Assembly (NCBI GenBank): GCA_022508485.1
Contig: JAFLVD010000011.1
Location: forward strand, 1 to 61,670
Direction of reading: 5' to 3'
Origin: Clostridiales bacterium
GTDB taxonomy: Bacteria > Bacillota > Clostridia > Christensenellales > Pumilibacteraceae
Length of the DNA: 61,670 bases
Shown: piece after piece, positions 49,444-57,020 of the stretch
How the letters are laid out: every line of letters starts with the position of its first letter
Numbering within the stretch: position 1 is the stretch's first letter
Program-made: the position numbers and the translations under genes
Notes under the pieces: generated by a model
Database searches by the model: none
What the model saw: only the letters and a program-made list of their open reading frames with translations
What the model was told of the DNA's origin: nothing

Positions 49444-49866
49444 ATGACTCTCGATAACTTTCATTTTTTAATCGGTCAAACGGTAATGTACTGCCAGGTA
49501 ATAGAGCACGACGTAAAGTGCATTTATGCCGCCATGCACGACGGCGACTATTACGACAACCTGGATAAAATCCAAAGGCTCTCTCTCGGTCAGTCCGTTT
49601 TAAGCCTGAAAGAGCTTGACCTTGCCGGAAGGCGGCAATACCTATCTTCCGCCGACTACGACTACCTTAAACAGATAACGGACAGGCGCAATCACTGGTG
49701 CCACCAAACGTACCAAATTTTTTTGTACAATCCTCGGTTTTTGCAAAGCAAGGAATACGCCGAAGAGTGCCGTCTTTTAGAGCGCGACAACGCGCGGCTT
49801 TCCAAAGTTTTCGACGCGCTGGAAGGCATAAAAAAGCAGGTTTTAAAGGACTTCGGCAGAGTGTAG
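49444..49866 (+). CDS. HEPN-like protein (possible RNase)
   Basis: 140 residues from the ATG at 49444; a GTG six bases earlier is possible. Predicted all-helical, with HFLIGQTVMYCQVIEHDVK as the first helix and DRRNHWCHQ near residues 80-88. RNHWCH fits the HEPN consensus R-polar-x3-H that forms the metal-free RNase site in dimers. HEPN proteins serve as toxins or defence effectors, normally with a partner that restrains them. It directly follows the unknown gene, which might be that partner. The function is inferred from one motif. Confidence 0.8.
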   Translation: MTLDNFHFLIGQTVMYCQVIEHDVKCIYAAMHDGDYYDNLDKIQRLSLGQSVLSLKELDLAGRRQYLSSADYDYLKQITDRRNHWCHQTYQIFLYNPRFLQSKEYAEECRLLERDNARLSKVFDALEGIKKQVLKDFGRV

Positions 49867-49936
49867 GCTCGCGTAAAAAACATATTGACTAACGCCGATT
49901 TAGCGGTTACAATAAAAAAAATATATAAACGACAAT

Positions 49937-50059
49937 GTGATTACGGACCAAACGGAAGTAACGATAAACGGAAAGAGGGGGTGCGTACACGGCGTTTCCG
50001 AAACGGACGAGAGCGGCGTCAACGAGAGGACGGACTACGCCTATCTTATTGTCAAGACG
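49937..50059 (+). CDS. Possible 40-residue peptide
   Basis: A GTG frame (VITDQTEVTINGKRGCVHGV...YAYLIVKT) with balanced, protein-like composition follows a promoter (TTGACT near 49885, TACAAT near 49908). There is no good ribosome site. It may be a real peptide or a gene remnant. Confidence 0.3.
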
Positions 50060-50165
50060 TAGACTGGCGGAGAAATACAAAAAGCCCTTGTTTTTCTTGT
50101 CGAATTATGGTACAATTTATTCGTGCGCGGCGCGCGTGTTTTGCCGCGGCGAACTTTTTTAACGC

Positions 50166-50243
50166 GCAATCGACGGAGAGATAGCCGACAAGGAAATAAA
50201 CCGGGTAAAACTCCTTATGACCGCCGCAGGCACTTACAAGTAA
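50166..50243 (+). pseudogene. C-terminal remnant of a TerB-like paralogue
   Basis: The frame reads AIDGEIADKEINRVKLLMTAAGTYK and stop, closely matching the last residues of the intact gene downstream (AIDENIATKEIGWLKILMTAAGAYK). No 5' part remains. A promoter-like TTGTTT-17-TACAAT lies about 60 bases upstream. It is what is left of a tandem duplicate. Confidence 0.85.
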
Positions 50244-50288
50244 GCCGACGCTCGGTTAAAAATAAAAATCAATATTCGGAGGTAAATA

Positions 50289-50762
50289 ATGAAAACAATC
50301 GACCAGCTTCTTGCGGAGTTTAAACAGATTCCGCGCGAAAACATGCCTATCGAGCTTGCAAAGTACGCATTGAAAGCAACTAAGTCCTGCCTCGACTACG
50401 CAAAAGATCCCGAGGAAGCGACGACCAATCTCGGCATTTTGGTTTGCTCGGTATTCCTTGCGGACGACAAAATCAGCGAGCAGGAATTCCAACTTCTGTA
50501 CATGTCCGCCAAAATCTCGTTGGGCGACCAAATCGACCTCGACACCTGCAAGGTGATAGCGCAAGACCTTTTGGACGCCAAAAAGGACTTAAAGTCCGCC
50601 GCCGTGGAAGTCGCGATAAAATACCTTACGATGTGGAAGGACGAGGACAAGGAAGACCTTCTCATGTACCTCGTCGGGCTGTGCGCAATCGACGAGAACA
50701 TCGCAACAAAGGAAATCGGCTGGCTTAAAATCCTCATGACCGCCGCCGGCGCTTACAAATAA
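50289..50762 (+). CDS. TerB-like protein
   Basis: 157 residues, all-helical. Two acidic loop-helix motifs typical of TerB-type domains: VFLADDKISEQEFQLLYM (about 59-76) and GLCAIDENIATKEIGWLKIL (about 130-149), each a D.x.I.x.E pattern that may bind metal. TerB proteins act in stress responses at the membrane, including tellurite resistance. CGGAGGT precedes the ATG. A decayed C-terminal copy lies 45 bases upstream, so the locus was once a tandem pair. No other ter genes are present. Confidence 0.87.
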   Translation: MKTIDQLLAEFKQIPRENMPIELAKYALKATKSCLDYAKDPEEATTNLGILVCSVFLADDKISEQEFQLLYMSAKISLGDQIDLDTCKVIAQDLLDAKKDLKSAAVEVAIKYLTMWKDEDKEDLLMYLVGLCAIDENIATKEIGWLKILMTAAGAYK

Positions 50763-50782
50763 GCCGCAAACAAAACGCAGTT

Positions 50783-50819
50783 AAAAAGCGCTCGAAGTTT
50801 TATTTTCGGGCGCTTTTTA
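50783..50819. terminator. Terminator
   Basis: AAAAAGCGC.CGAA and TTCG.GCGCTTTTT pair. Confidence 0.88.
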
Positions 50820-50827
50820 TTGCCGTA

Positions 50828-50856
50828 TTGACAACGGGCGGCGGATATGTTAACAT
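50828..50856 (+). promoter_or_regulatory. Promoter of the esterase-like gene
   Basis: TTGACA (50828-50833), a 17-bp spacer and TAACAT (50851-50856). Confidence 0.72.
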
Positions 50857-50873
50857 TGAAAAAAGGAAATAAC

Positions 50874-51602
50874 ATGGATAAAATAATCACTGCGGAAAAT
50901 ATAAGGTCTTTTGCGTATGTAAACGACGCGGTATGCCTTTTGCCGATAAAGGGCGTGGCGCTCAGCTTTTTCGGTTTAGGCAACATGACTATGTACGACG
51001 GCGACACGGCGGAAGGGGTTTCGCTTGGGAAAAGCGGAATACTCTACGTCGTGCCTTACACCAATCCGTGGGCGTGGATGAACGCTCAAACCGTCGCGCT
51101 TGTCGACGAGATACTGGACGTGCTGTTCGATAAGTTTTCGCTTCCCAATAATACGCCTATCGTGTCGTCGGGCGAGAGCATGGGCGGTCAGTCCGCGCTT
51201 ACTTACTGCGCCTATGCAAAGCGCACGCCCGTTGCGTGCGTCGCTAACTGCCCGGTGTGCGACGCGCTTTACCACTATTCCGAGCGAGCCGATTTGCCGC
51301 GGACTATGTACAGCTCGCTACATAATTTCGACGGAACGTTGGAGTGCGCGCTGAAATCGATTTCCCCTATCCACCTTGCGGAAAGACTGCCCAAGATACG
51401 GTATTATATTTTTCACTGCGACGCGGACCGCGCCGTAAACATTTCCGTACATTCCGACTTATTCGTAAAGAAGATGCGAGAGGTGGGCCACAGCGTAGAC
51501 TACACCGTAGTCAAAGGCCGCGACCACTGCGATATCGGTAAGGAAAACAGAATTCTGTTCGAAAAGCTCATTGCGGATTCCGTTTTGTCCGCGCGTAAGT
51601 AA
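50874..51602 (+). CDS. Alpha/beta-hydrolase, prolyl-oligopeptidase-like
   Basis: 242 residues from MDKIIT, chosen because AAAGGA precedes it and the upstream in-frame ATG lies inside the promoter. IVSSGESMGGQSALTYC holds the nucleophile serine (GESMGG), FHCDADRAVN the acid region and GRDHCDIG the catalytic His. It is a soluble esterase or peptidase of the S9/dienelactone-hydrolase-like group. It stands alone between terminators. Confidence 0.9.
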   Translation: MDKIITAENIRSFAYVNDAVCLLPIKGVALSFFGLGNMTMYDGDTAEGVSLGKSGILYVVPYTNPWAWMNAQTVALVDEILDVLFDKFSLPNNTPIVSSGESMGGQSALTYCAYAKRTPVACVANCPVCDALYHYSERADLPRTMYSSLHNFDGTLECALKSISPIHLAERLPKIRYYIFHCDADRAVNISVHSDLFVKKMREVGHSVDYTVVKGRDHCDIGKENRILFEKLIADSVLSARK

Positions 51603-51651
51603 CGCGGCCGCCCGACCGATTGTCGCTTTAATATTATCTTGCAAACGAAAG

Positions 51652-51683
51652 TCCGCCGCACTTATGTTTTAAAGTGCGGCGGA
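51652..51683. terminator. Hairpin between convergent genes
   Basis: TCCGCCGCACTT and AAGTGCGGCGGA form a 12-bp stem. The T tract is weak in both directions. Confidence 0.7.
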
Positions 51684-51719
51684 TCGTTATTCAGTGCGGT
51701 TTTTCTTGCCGAACAAAAT

Positions 51720-53201
51720 CTACCTGTATATCTTTTCGGCAGCTATAACTATTTCCAAAAATTCCGTTCGGAACGGATTGCCTTCCGGCTTGGTGCAGTC
51801 AAGCGAATAAAGGCGCGAAATTACGCTTTCGAGGTTGGCGTCGCCCTTGTATTTGGAATTTCTCAAAACAAGCCCGTACTCCGCCACACAGCCGATAAAC
51901 ACGCTGTCCTCGTTTGGCGAATCGGTGTAGTCGTCCGTCGCAACCGTTTTAGATATCGAATTGCTCTCGTCCGTTTGGGGGTCCTTAAACCTAACCTCGC
52001 ACGTAGCTACGCCGCCGGACGCGTTCTCTTTAAGCTCGATTTCGTACAGCGCGGTAACGGTATGCCCCGAGCCTATTTCGCCGGCGTCCTTTTTCTCGTC
52101 GTCAAACTCTTCCTGCGACATCATTTTGCTTTCGTAGCCGAGAAGGCGGTATTTTTCCACGGTGTCGGCGTTAAACGTAACGCCCATTTTGGCGTCCTTT
52201 GCCACCACGTTAAACGTGCCGCCAAGCTCTTCCACAAGCACCTTGCGCGCTTCCGCCACGCTGTCGAGATACGCGTAGTTGCCGTTGCCGTTTTCGGCGA
52301 GCGTTTTCATGGTTACGTCGTTGGTATTGTACATGCCCACGCCCAAAACGGACAGATATATGCCGCTCTTTCTCTTTTTGGATATAAGGCTTTCAAGCTC
52401 GCGCTTGCTCGATACGCCCACGTTAAAATCGCCGTCCGTCGCAAGTATTACTCTGTTGTTGGCTTCGGGCGAATAGTACTGCTCGGCTAAGGCATACGCC
52501 TTTTGTATGCCGCCCTGACCGTTGGTCGATCCGTTAGCCACCAAGTCCTGCAAAACGTTGCAAATTTGCACCTTGTTGCCGCCGCTCTCGCCTCTTAGCG
52601 CGACGTGGCTGTCCCCGGCGTACGTAACGATAGAAACGGTGTCCTTTTCGCTTAATTCTTCGGTCAGCATGGAAAACGCCTGCTGTATAAGCCCCAGTCT
52701 GTCATCGCCGTACATCGAGCCTGACGTGTCGATTAAGAACACTATATTATTGGGCCTTGCGGAAAACTCTATTTCCTCCGCCGCAACGCCTATGCTGAGA
52801 AGCTTGTGCTCGTCGTTCCACGGACAGTCGAACAAACTGTTGGATATCGCCAAAGCTTCGCCCTCCTCGGGACGGGCGTAGTCGTACGAAAAATAATTGA
52901 TATATTCTTCGAGCCGAACCGAGCCGGGTGAAACCTCTCTGCCCTCGCCTATAATCCTGCGCATGTACGAATACGACGCGGTGTTGCGGTCGAGCGAAAA
53001 GTACGAAGTCGGTTCTTTTTCCGGCGACGTAAAGTCGCGTTCGACTATTTCTTCCGTTTGGTAGTTTTCAAGATTATCGAATTCGCCCATATCGGGGGCG
53101 TAGCCGCCCGGCCAGTACCCGTATCCCGAGTCGCACGCCGCAAGCGAAACGGCGCCGACGGTAAGCGCGCATATTGCGGAAAGTATTTTTTTTGCCTTCA
53201 T
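51720..53201 (-). CDS. von Willebrand factor A lipoprotein (YfbK-like)
   Basis: 493 residues. A lipoprotein signal (MKAKKILSAICALTVGAVSLAAC), an N-terminal vWF-associated region (SYSYMRRIIGEGREVSPGSVRLEEYINYF), a vWA domain with a complete metal site (FLIDTSGSMYG, then STNGQGGI, then ATDGDFNVG), and a C-terminal YfbK-type domain. It lies outside the membrane and binds another protein through Mg2+. AAGGAG gives the start. It is the last gene of an operon with an ECF sigma factor and a probable anti-sigma factor, and may be their envelope-stress sensor or target. Confidence 0.92.
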   Translation of the reverse strand: MKAKKILSAICALTVGAVSLAACDSGYGYWPGGYAPDMGEFDNLENYQTEEIVERDFTSPEKEPTSYFSLDRNTASYSYMRRIIGEGREVSPGSVRLEEYINYFSYDYARPEEGEALAISNSLFDCPWNDEHKLLSIGVAAEEIEFSARPNNIVFLIDTSGSMYGDDRLGLIQQAFSMLTEELSEKDTVSIVTYAGDSHVALRGESGGNKVQICNVLQDLVANGSTNGQGGIQKAYALAEQYYSPEANNRVILATDGDFNVGVSSKRELESLISKKRKSGIYLSVLGVGMYNTNDVTMKTLAENGNGNYAYLDSVAEARKVLVEELGGTFNVVAKDAKMGVTFNADTVEKYRLLGYESKMMSQEEFDDEKKDAGEIGSGHTVTALYEIELKENASGGVATCEVRFKDPQTDESNSISKTVATDDYTDSPNEDSVFIGCVAEYGLVLRNSKYKGDANLESVISRLYSLDCTKPEGNPFRTEFLEIVIAAEKIYR

Positions 53202-53301
53202 GGTTATTCTCCTTCTTGCCGAAAAGCCGATAGTCTTTCCGTGCTTTTACAAGTACAACACAAGTTCTTTCCCTTTTGTCTCACAAATCCTAAAAAATAT
53301 T

Positions 53302-53985
53302 TTAATCGGCGTGTACGAGAATTTCGGCAATGCTCTCCGCGCCGCCCACGTTACCCATAGAGGACACGTAATAATTGTACTCGTTTGATTTTCTGTACGC
53401 CATCGTTACGTATTCGCCTCTTATATAGTCGGTTCCGTAGTTGTAACCGGGGTCGCGCATCAAATATTCAAACTCGGCGGCAAGCTCTTTGCCCTTGTAA
53501 TTCGATTTTTCCGCAACGACCGTCATTTGAATGTTGCCGTCGTTGTAGGCGATACCGAGCACCGCCTTTAAATACACGAACTCGCCCGATGCCTTAATGT
53601 AGCACGCGTAATAGTTCTCGCTGAATATTTGAGCGGAAGGCGGAATATCCAGGTTTAAATAGTCGGCGGCAAAGCTCGCGTCCACTTTTTGCGCCTTTAT
53701 CTCGCTTATGCTATAATCTACAATGCTCGGCGGCGAATCGGGCACGATATCGCCGCCGTTCCCGGCGTGATTCTTTCTTCCTATATAATTAGTTACGGCA
53801 AAAACAGCCATGAAAAGCGCGCCGAACACGGCGGCAAGGCTGCCCCAAATAACGTCCCTGCGTTTACCCGGATTTTGCTTGGTGCGAAGCTTTTCCATTG
53901 CCTTGACCGCAAGACGCGTATTAGGTTGAATTGTCGACGCGTAGTCGTCAAACAGCCGTTCTATTTGTTTGTCCTTTTCGTTCAT
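53302..53985 (-). CDS. Putative anti-sigma factor, single-pass membrane protein
   Basis: 227 residues. The cytosolic part (1-48, KQIERLFDDYASTIQPNTRLAVKAMEKL) could clasp the sigma factor. One membrane helix (about 49-68, VIWGSLAAVFGALFMAVFAV) is followed by an extracellular domain (about 85-227). No zinc-binding HxxxCxxC is seen, so it is not a classic ZAS protein. It begins 22 bases after the sigma gene's stop, with AAAAGG upstream. The role is inferred from position and topology. Confidence 0.82.
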   Translation of the reverse strand: MNEKDKQIERLFDDYASTIQPNTRLAVKAMEKLRTKQNPGKRRDVIWGSLAAVFGALFMAVFAVTNYIGRKNHAGNGGDIVPDSPPSIVDYSISEIKAQKVDASFAADYLNLDIPPSAQIFSENYYACYIKASGEFVYLKAVLGIAYNDGNIQMTVVAEKSNYKGKELAAEFEYLMRDPGYNYGTDYIRGEYVTMAYRKSNEYNYYVSSMGNVGGAESIAEILVHAD

Positions 53986-54007
53986 CACCTTTTTTAAGCC
54001 CTTTTTG

Positions 54008-54544
54008 TTACTGTCCCGATTTTGTCAAAAACTCGCGCATTTTTTCTTCCGCTTTGATTATTTTACGCGATACGGTGGATTTGTCGATGCCCGTAGACTT
54101 GGCGCTGTCGCGCACGGTATAGTCCATAAAGTATTTTTGGAATATAAGCAGCTTTTCCTGCTTGTCGAGAACGCTCATAGCCCTTTCCACAGCCAGACTC
54201 GCCGCTGACCTTTCCGCAAGATCGAACGTGTCGGCTATGTCGAAAAACTCGTCTATGTCCGCGGTCGGCTTTATCTTTCGCAATGCGTTTAGCGCGGTGT
54301 TGTGAACAATCTTACAAACCCAGGCGTAGCCGTTTCCGCGCTTAAATCGGTGCGCATTGTCCACAATCTTTACGAAGCTTTCCTGCACGACGTCCTCGGC
54401 AAGCGCCCTGTCGCGGGTGGCGGCGCGAGCGACGGAAAGCATGCGCGACGAAATCAGCCGCGCCAGTTCGTTTAGCGCCGCCTCGTCGCCCTTCGCAATC
54501 CGTGCGATAAGCCGGTTGATGGTTTGTATCATTTCTTCCGTCAT
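54008..54544 (-). CDS. ECF-type RNA polymerase sigma factor
   Basis: 178 residues from MTEEMIQ. Region 2: DEAALNELARLISSRMLSVARAATRDRALAEDVVQESFVKI with the typical VVQESF. Region 4: LLIFQKYFMDYTVRDSAKSTGIDKSTVSRKIIKAEEKMREFL, the helix-turn-helix for the -35 box. It likely redirects RNA polymerase to envelope or stress genes and is held by the next gene's product. The ATG is nine bases after a -10 box with no ribosome site, so its mRNA has almost no leader. Confidence 0.94.
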   Translation of the reverse strand: MTEEMIQTINRLIARIAKGDEAALNELARLISSRMLSVARAATRDRALAEDVVQESFVKIVDNAHRFKRGNGYAWVCKIVHNTALNALRKIKPTADIDEFFDIADTFDLAERSAASLAVERAMSVLDKQEKLLIFQKYFMDYTVRDSAKSTGIDKSTVSRKIIKAEEKMREFLTKSGQ

Positions 54545-54553
54545 GACAATAGC

Positions 54554-54582
54554 AGTATATAGCCGCAATACGGTTTTGTCAA
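54554..54582 (-). promoter_or_regulatory. Promoter of the sigma-factor operon
   Basis: On the minus strand: TTGACA (54577-54582), a 17-bp spacer and TATACT (54554-54559). The start codon is nine bases after it. Confidence 0.82.
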
Positions 54583-54654
54583 TATGGGCGCGATCGGTAT
54601 TTTTGCGCCTCGCAATTAAAACACTTCTTTCCGTCGTTTTGTCTCACTAAAACT

Positions 54655-54675
54655 AAAAAAGACCGCACTGCGGTC
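54655..54675 (-). terminator. Terminator of the leucine-rich repeat gene
   Basis: GACCGCA C TGCGGTC, with AAAAAA on the left giving a T run on the minus strand. A low-complexity CTTATTTCTTATTTCTT stretch lies between it and the gene. Confidence 0.82.
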
Positions 54676-54711
54676 CTTAATTATTATCTCTTATCTCTTA
54701 TTTCTTATTTC

Positions 54712-55389
54712 TTATTTCTTCTTCTTGCTTCCCCACAGCGCTTTTGTTTTTCCTGCCCACGGCGGCTCGTCTATCCAATACTCTTCCCAGCCCTCCGGCT
54801 TTTGCTTGGCCTCGCACGAAATGCGCGGAAGATTGTCGCAGCCGGAAAACGCGCACTTTTCGATTTTTTCCACTGTCGACGGAATATATATCGAGGTTAA
54901 ACCGCTGCCCGTAAAAGCTTCTTTACCGATGATTTTAAGCGACGAGGGAAGCGTAAACCTTTTAAGCTCGTCGCACAGAAAAAAGGCGCGCTGCCCGATT
55001 TCCTCCACGCTGTCGGGAAGCGTAACGCTCGTCAGCCAATGACATGCCATAAAAAACTCAAACCCGATCACTTTAACATTGCCGAGTATGGTTATGCTCT
55101 TTAACGAATGGCAGCGGTAAAACTGACTGTCGCCTATTTCGGTAACGCTCTTGGGAAAGATAATGCTTTTCAGCTTGTGGCAGTGGCAAAACGCCAGCCT
55201 CCCCACCTTAGTAACCGTTTCGGGGATTTTAACGCCGTCGACGCAGTAAACGTGATAGAACGCCCTCTCGCCTATCTCGGTTACGCCCTCGGGAATTTCG
55301 ACGTAGTTATACGAGCCTTTGTACTTTTTAAGTACGGTACCCTCTATTTCGAAAACCTCAGGATCGAATTTTATCTCGCGCTCTTCCAT
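54712..55389 (-). CDS. BspA-type leucine-rich repeat protein
   Basis: 225 residues from MEEREIKFD. Five to six LRR_5 repeats of about 23 residues: VTEIGERAFYH, VTKVGRLAFCHCHKLKSI, VTEIGDSQFYRCHSLKSI, VEEIGQRAFFLCDELKRF, LKIIGKEAFTGSGLTSI, VEKIEKCAFSGCDNLPRI. It is unusual in having no signal peptide, so unlike BspA surface proteins it should be cytosolic. The ATG lies six bases after a -10 box, so the mRNA should be leaderless. Confidence 0.92.
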   Translation of the reverse strand: MEEREIKFDPEVFEIEGTVLKKYKGSYNYVEIPEGVTEIGERAFYHVYCVDGVKIPETVTKVGRLAFCHCHKLKSIIFPKSVTEIGDSQFYRCHSLKSITILGNVKVIGFEFFMACHWLTSVTLPDSVEEIGQRAFFLCDELKRFTLPSSLKIIGKEAFTGSGLTSIYIPSTVEKIEKCAFSGCDNLPRISCEAKQKPEGWEEYWIDEPPWAGKTKALWGSKKKK

Positions 55390-55395
55390 GCGAAA

Positions 55396-55424
55396 AGTAT
55401 AACACATTCCGCGCGAAAAAACAA
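55396..55424 (-). promoter_or_regulatory. Promoter giving a leaderless LRR mRNA
   Basis: On the minus strand: TTGTTT (55419-55424), a 17-bp spacer and TATACT (55396-55401). Confidence 0.72.
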
Positions 55425-55579
55425 TCCGATTCCGTAAAACTTTTTTGCTGCGATGTTTTTGTTATTGCAAATGTCTTAGGTTGTGGTATAATATTAAGCG
55501 AAAAACGGCGGCGCGCCGAACTCCCCAAAAAGTGCCGACGCGCAATTTTTAAAATCGCTTTAATGGGGCAAAGGGTTTT

Positions 55580-56029
55580 ATGTGTTTAATCTGCGACAGA
55601 ATTAAAATGATAAAGGACGGGGAAAATCCCTACTTTGTAAAAGAACTTAAAACGGGCTACGTCGTGATAGGCGACCACCAGCATTTTAAGGGTTATACTC
55701 TGTTTTTGTTCAAGCGGCACGAAACCGAGCTTTTCCACCTGGACAAGCAAGAACGCGCCCTCTTTATGCACGAAATGTCCATTGTCGCCGAAGCGGTAAG
55801 TAAGGCGTTTAACGCGCAAAAAATGAACTACGAGCTTCTCGGTAACGGCGACGGTCATTTGCACTGGCATCTCTTTCCGAGACAAACGCGCGATCTCGGC
55901 GAGTACGGCGAAAACGGAAACGGTCCCGTGTGGTGGTATCCTAAGGACAAGTTTTACGCCGATTCCGCAAGGCCGACCGCCGAAGAGCTTAACTCTCTTC
56001 GCGCCGCCTTATTAAAACAATTAACGTAA
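55580..56029 (+). CDS. HIT-family protein
   Basis: 149 residues. The histidine triad is at H93-H95-H97 in GDGHLHWHLFPR, and CLICDRI at the N-terminus is the usual HIT start. It would hydrolyse or transfer nucleotides from dinucleoside polyphosphates or AMP-conjugates in the cytosol. AAAGGG precedes the ATG, with a promoter TTGCAA...TATAAT near 55465-55495. It is followed after 17 bases by the TfoX-like gene. Confidence 0.93.
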   Translation: MCLICDRIKMIKDGENPYFVKELKTGYVVIGDHQHFKGYTLFLFKRHETELFHLDKQERALFMHEMSIVAEAVSKAFNAQKMNYELLGNGDGHLHWHLFPRQTRDLGEYGENGNGPVWWYPKDKFYADSARPTAEELNSLRAALLKQLT

Positions 56030-56046
56030 AATCAACGAGGCGTTCT

Positions 56047-56364
56047 ATGGCGACAAGCAAGGAATATATCGAGTTTGTATGCGAAAGCATTCGCGGCGAC
56101 TATGAGATAACGTATAAAAAGATGTTCGGCGACTATATCGTCTACGCGAACGGTAAGCCGATACTTCTCGTCTGCGACGATACGGTTTACGTAAAAAAGC
56201 TACCCGCGCTCGCCGAGCTGATGGCAGGTGCCTCGTGCGGCACCCCATACGACGGCGCAAGGGAACACTACGTTTTGGACGTGGAAAACGCCGACCTTAC
56301 CGATAAAGTTGTCGCGGCGCTTGAAAAACTCACCCCTCTTCCCAAAAAGAGGCCGCGCAGATAA
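56047..56364 (+). CDS. TfoX N-terminal domain protein
   Basis: 105 residues: MATSKEYIEFVCESIRGDYEITYKKMFGDYIVYANGKPILLVCDDTVYVK is the TfoX/Sxy N-terminal domain, with the conserved KKMFGDY. The C-terminal TfoX domain is absent, as in many Firmicutes. A link to competence is known only for the Gram-negative proteins. It probably shares a transcript with the HIT gene. Confidence 0.9.
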   Translation: MATSKEYIEFVCESIRGDYEITYKKMFGDYIVYANGKPILLVCDDTVYVKKLPALAELMAGASCGTPYDGAREHYVLDVENADLTDKVVAALEKLTPLPKKRPRR

Positions 56365-56458
56365 TCGATTTTTCCTTCGGCTTTTTTCGGATAGGTATTG
56401 AAAATCTTGTCGAGTTGTGTTAAAATAAACCGAACACATTCGAGAGGACAACTGCCTT

Positions 56459-57004
56459 ATGGATAAAGATTTAGCGAGCATAGTGCTGACCGAAGAACAG
56501 ATTACGCAAAAGGTTAACGCCGCCGCCGCATGGCTCGACGAAAGATTTAAAGACGCTCTCACTCCGCCGCTTGCAATAAGCGTGCTAAAAGGCAGCGTCT
56601 TTTTCTTTTGCGACGTAGTGCGCGCAATGAAAACTAAAACGCAAATCGACTTTATGACGGTGTCGTCGTACGGAAACTCCGCGGAAACGTCGGGCGTTCC
56701 CAAAATCGTAATGGATCTTTCCGCTTCCGTGCACGGCAGAGACGTTATTCTTATCGAGGACATTGTGGACTCCGGGCACACGCTCGTCCGCATGAAGGAT
56801 TTAATTATCGGGCGCGGTGCAAAGTCATTTACCGTCGTCGCTCTTTTCGATAAACCGGCGCGGCGGCAGGTAGACATAAAAGCGGACTACTCGTGCTTCG
56901 AGACGGGCGACGAGTTTCTCGTGGGCTACGGTCTCGACTACGCGCAGCAATACCGAACTCTTCCGTACGTCGGCATTTTAAAGCGCGAAATCTACGAAAA
57001 ATAA
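56459..57004 (+). CDS. hpt: Hypoxanthine phosphoribosyltransferase
   Basis: 181 residues. LKGSVFFFCDV (PPi loop), MTVSSYGNSAETSG (flexible catalytic loop), VILIEDIVDSGHT (PRPP motif, 97-109, with the EDIVDSG acid pair) and VGYGLDYAQQYR. It converts hypoxanthine or guanine plus PRPP to IMP or GMP. GAGAGGA lies upstream. A purine permease gene follows after 16 bases, forming a salvage operon that imports and traps the base. No purine riboswitch is visible before it. Confidence 0.95.
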   Translation: MDKDLASIVLTEEQITQKVNAAAAWLDERFKDALTPPLAISVLKGSVFFFCDVVRAMKTKTQIDFMTVSSYGNSAETSGVPKIVMDLSASVHGRDVILIEDIVDSGHTLVRMKDLIIGRGAKSFTVVALFDKPARRQVDIKADYSCFETGDEFLVGYGLDYAQQYRTLPYVGILKREIYEK

Positions 57005-57020
57005 ACTCGGGAGGAAAATT

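Noticed and set aside
49885-50184. ORF of 99 codons after the HEPN-like gene
   Set aside because: Arg-rich, no ribosome site, and it overlaps the TerB remnant in another frame.
56365-56458. Purine riboswitch upstream of hpt
   Set aside because: The gap is too short and has no three-way junction. Only a promoter (TTGAAA, TAAAAT) and a ribosome site are seen.
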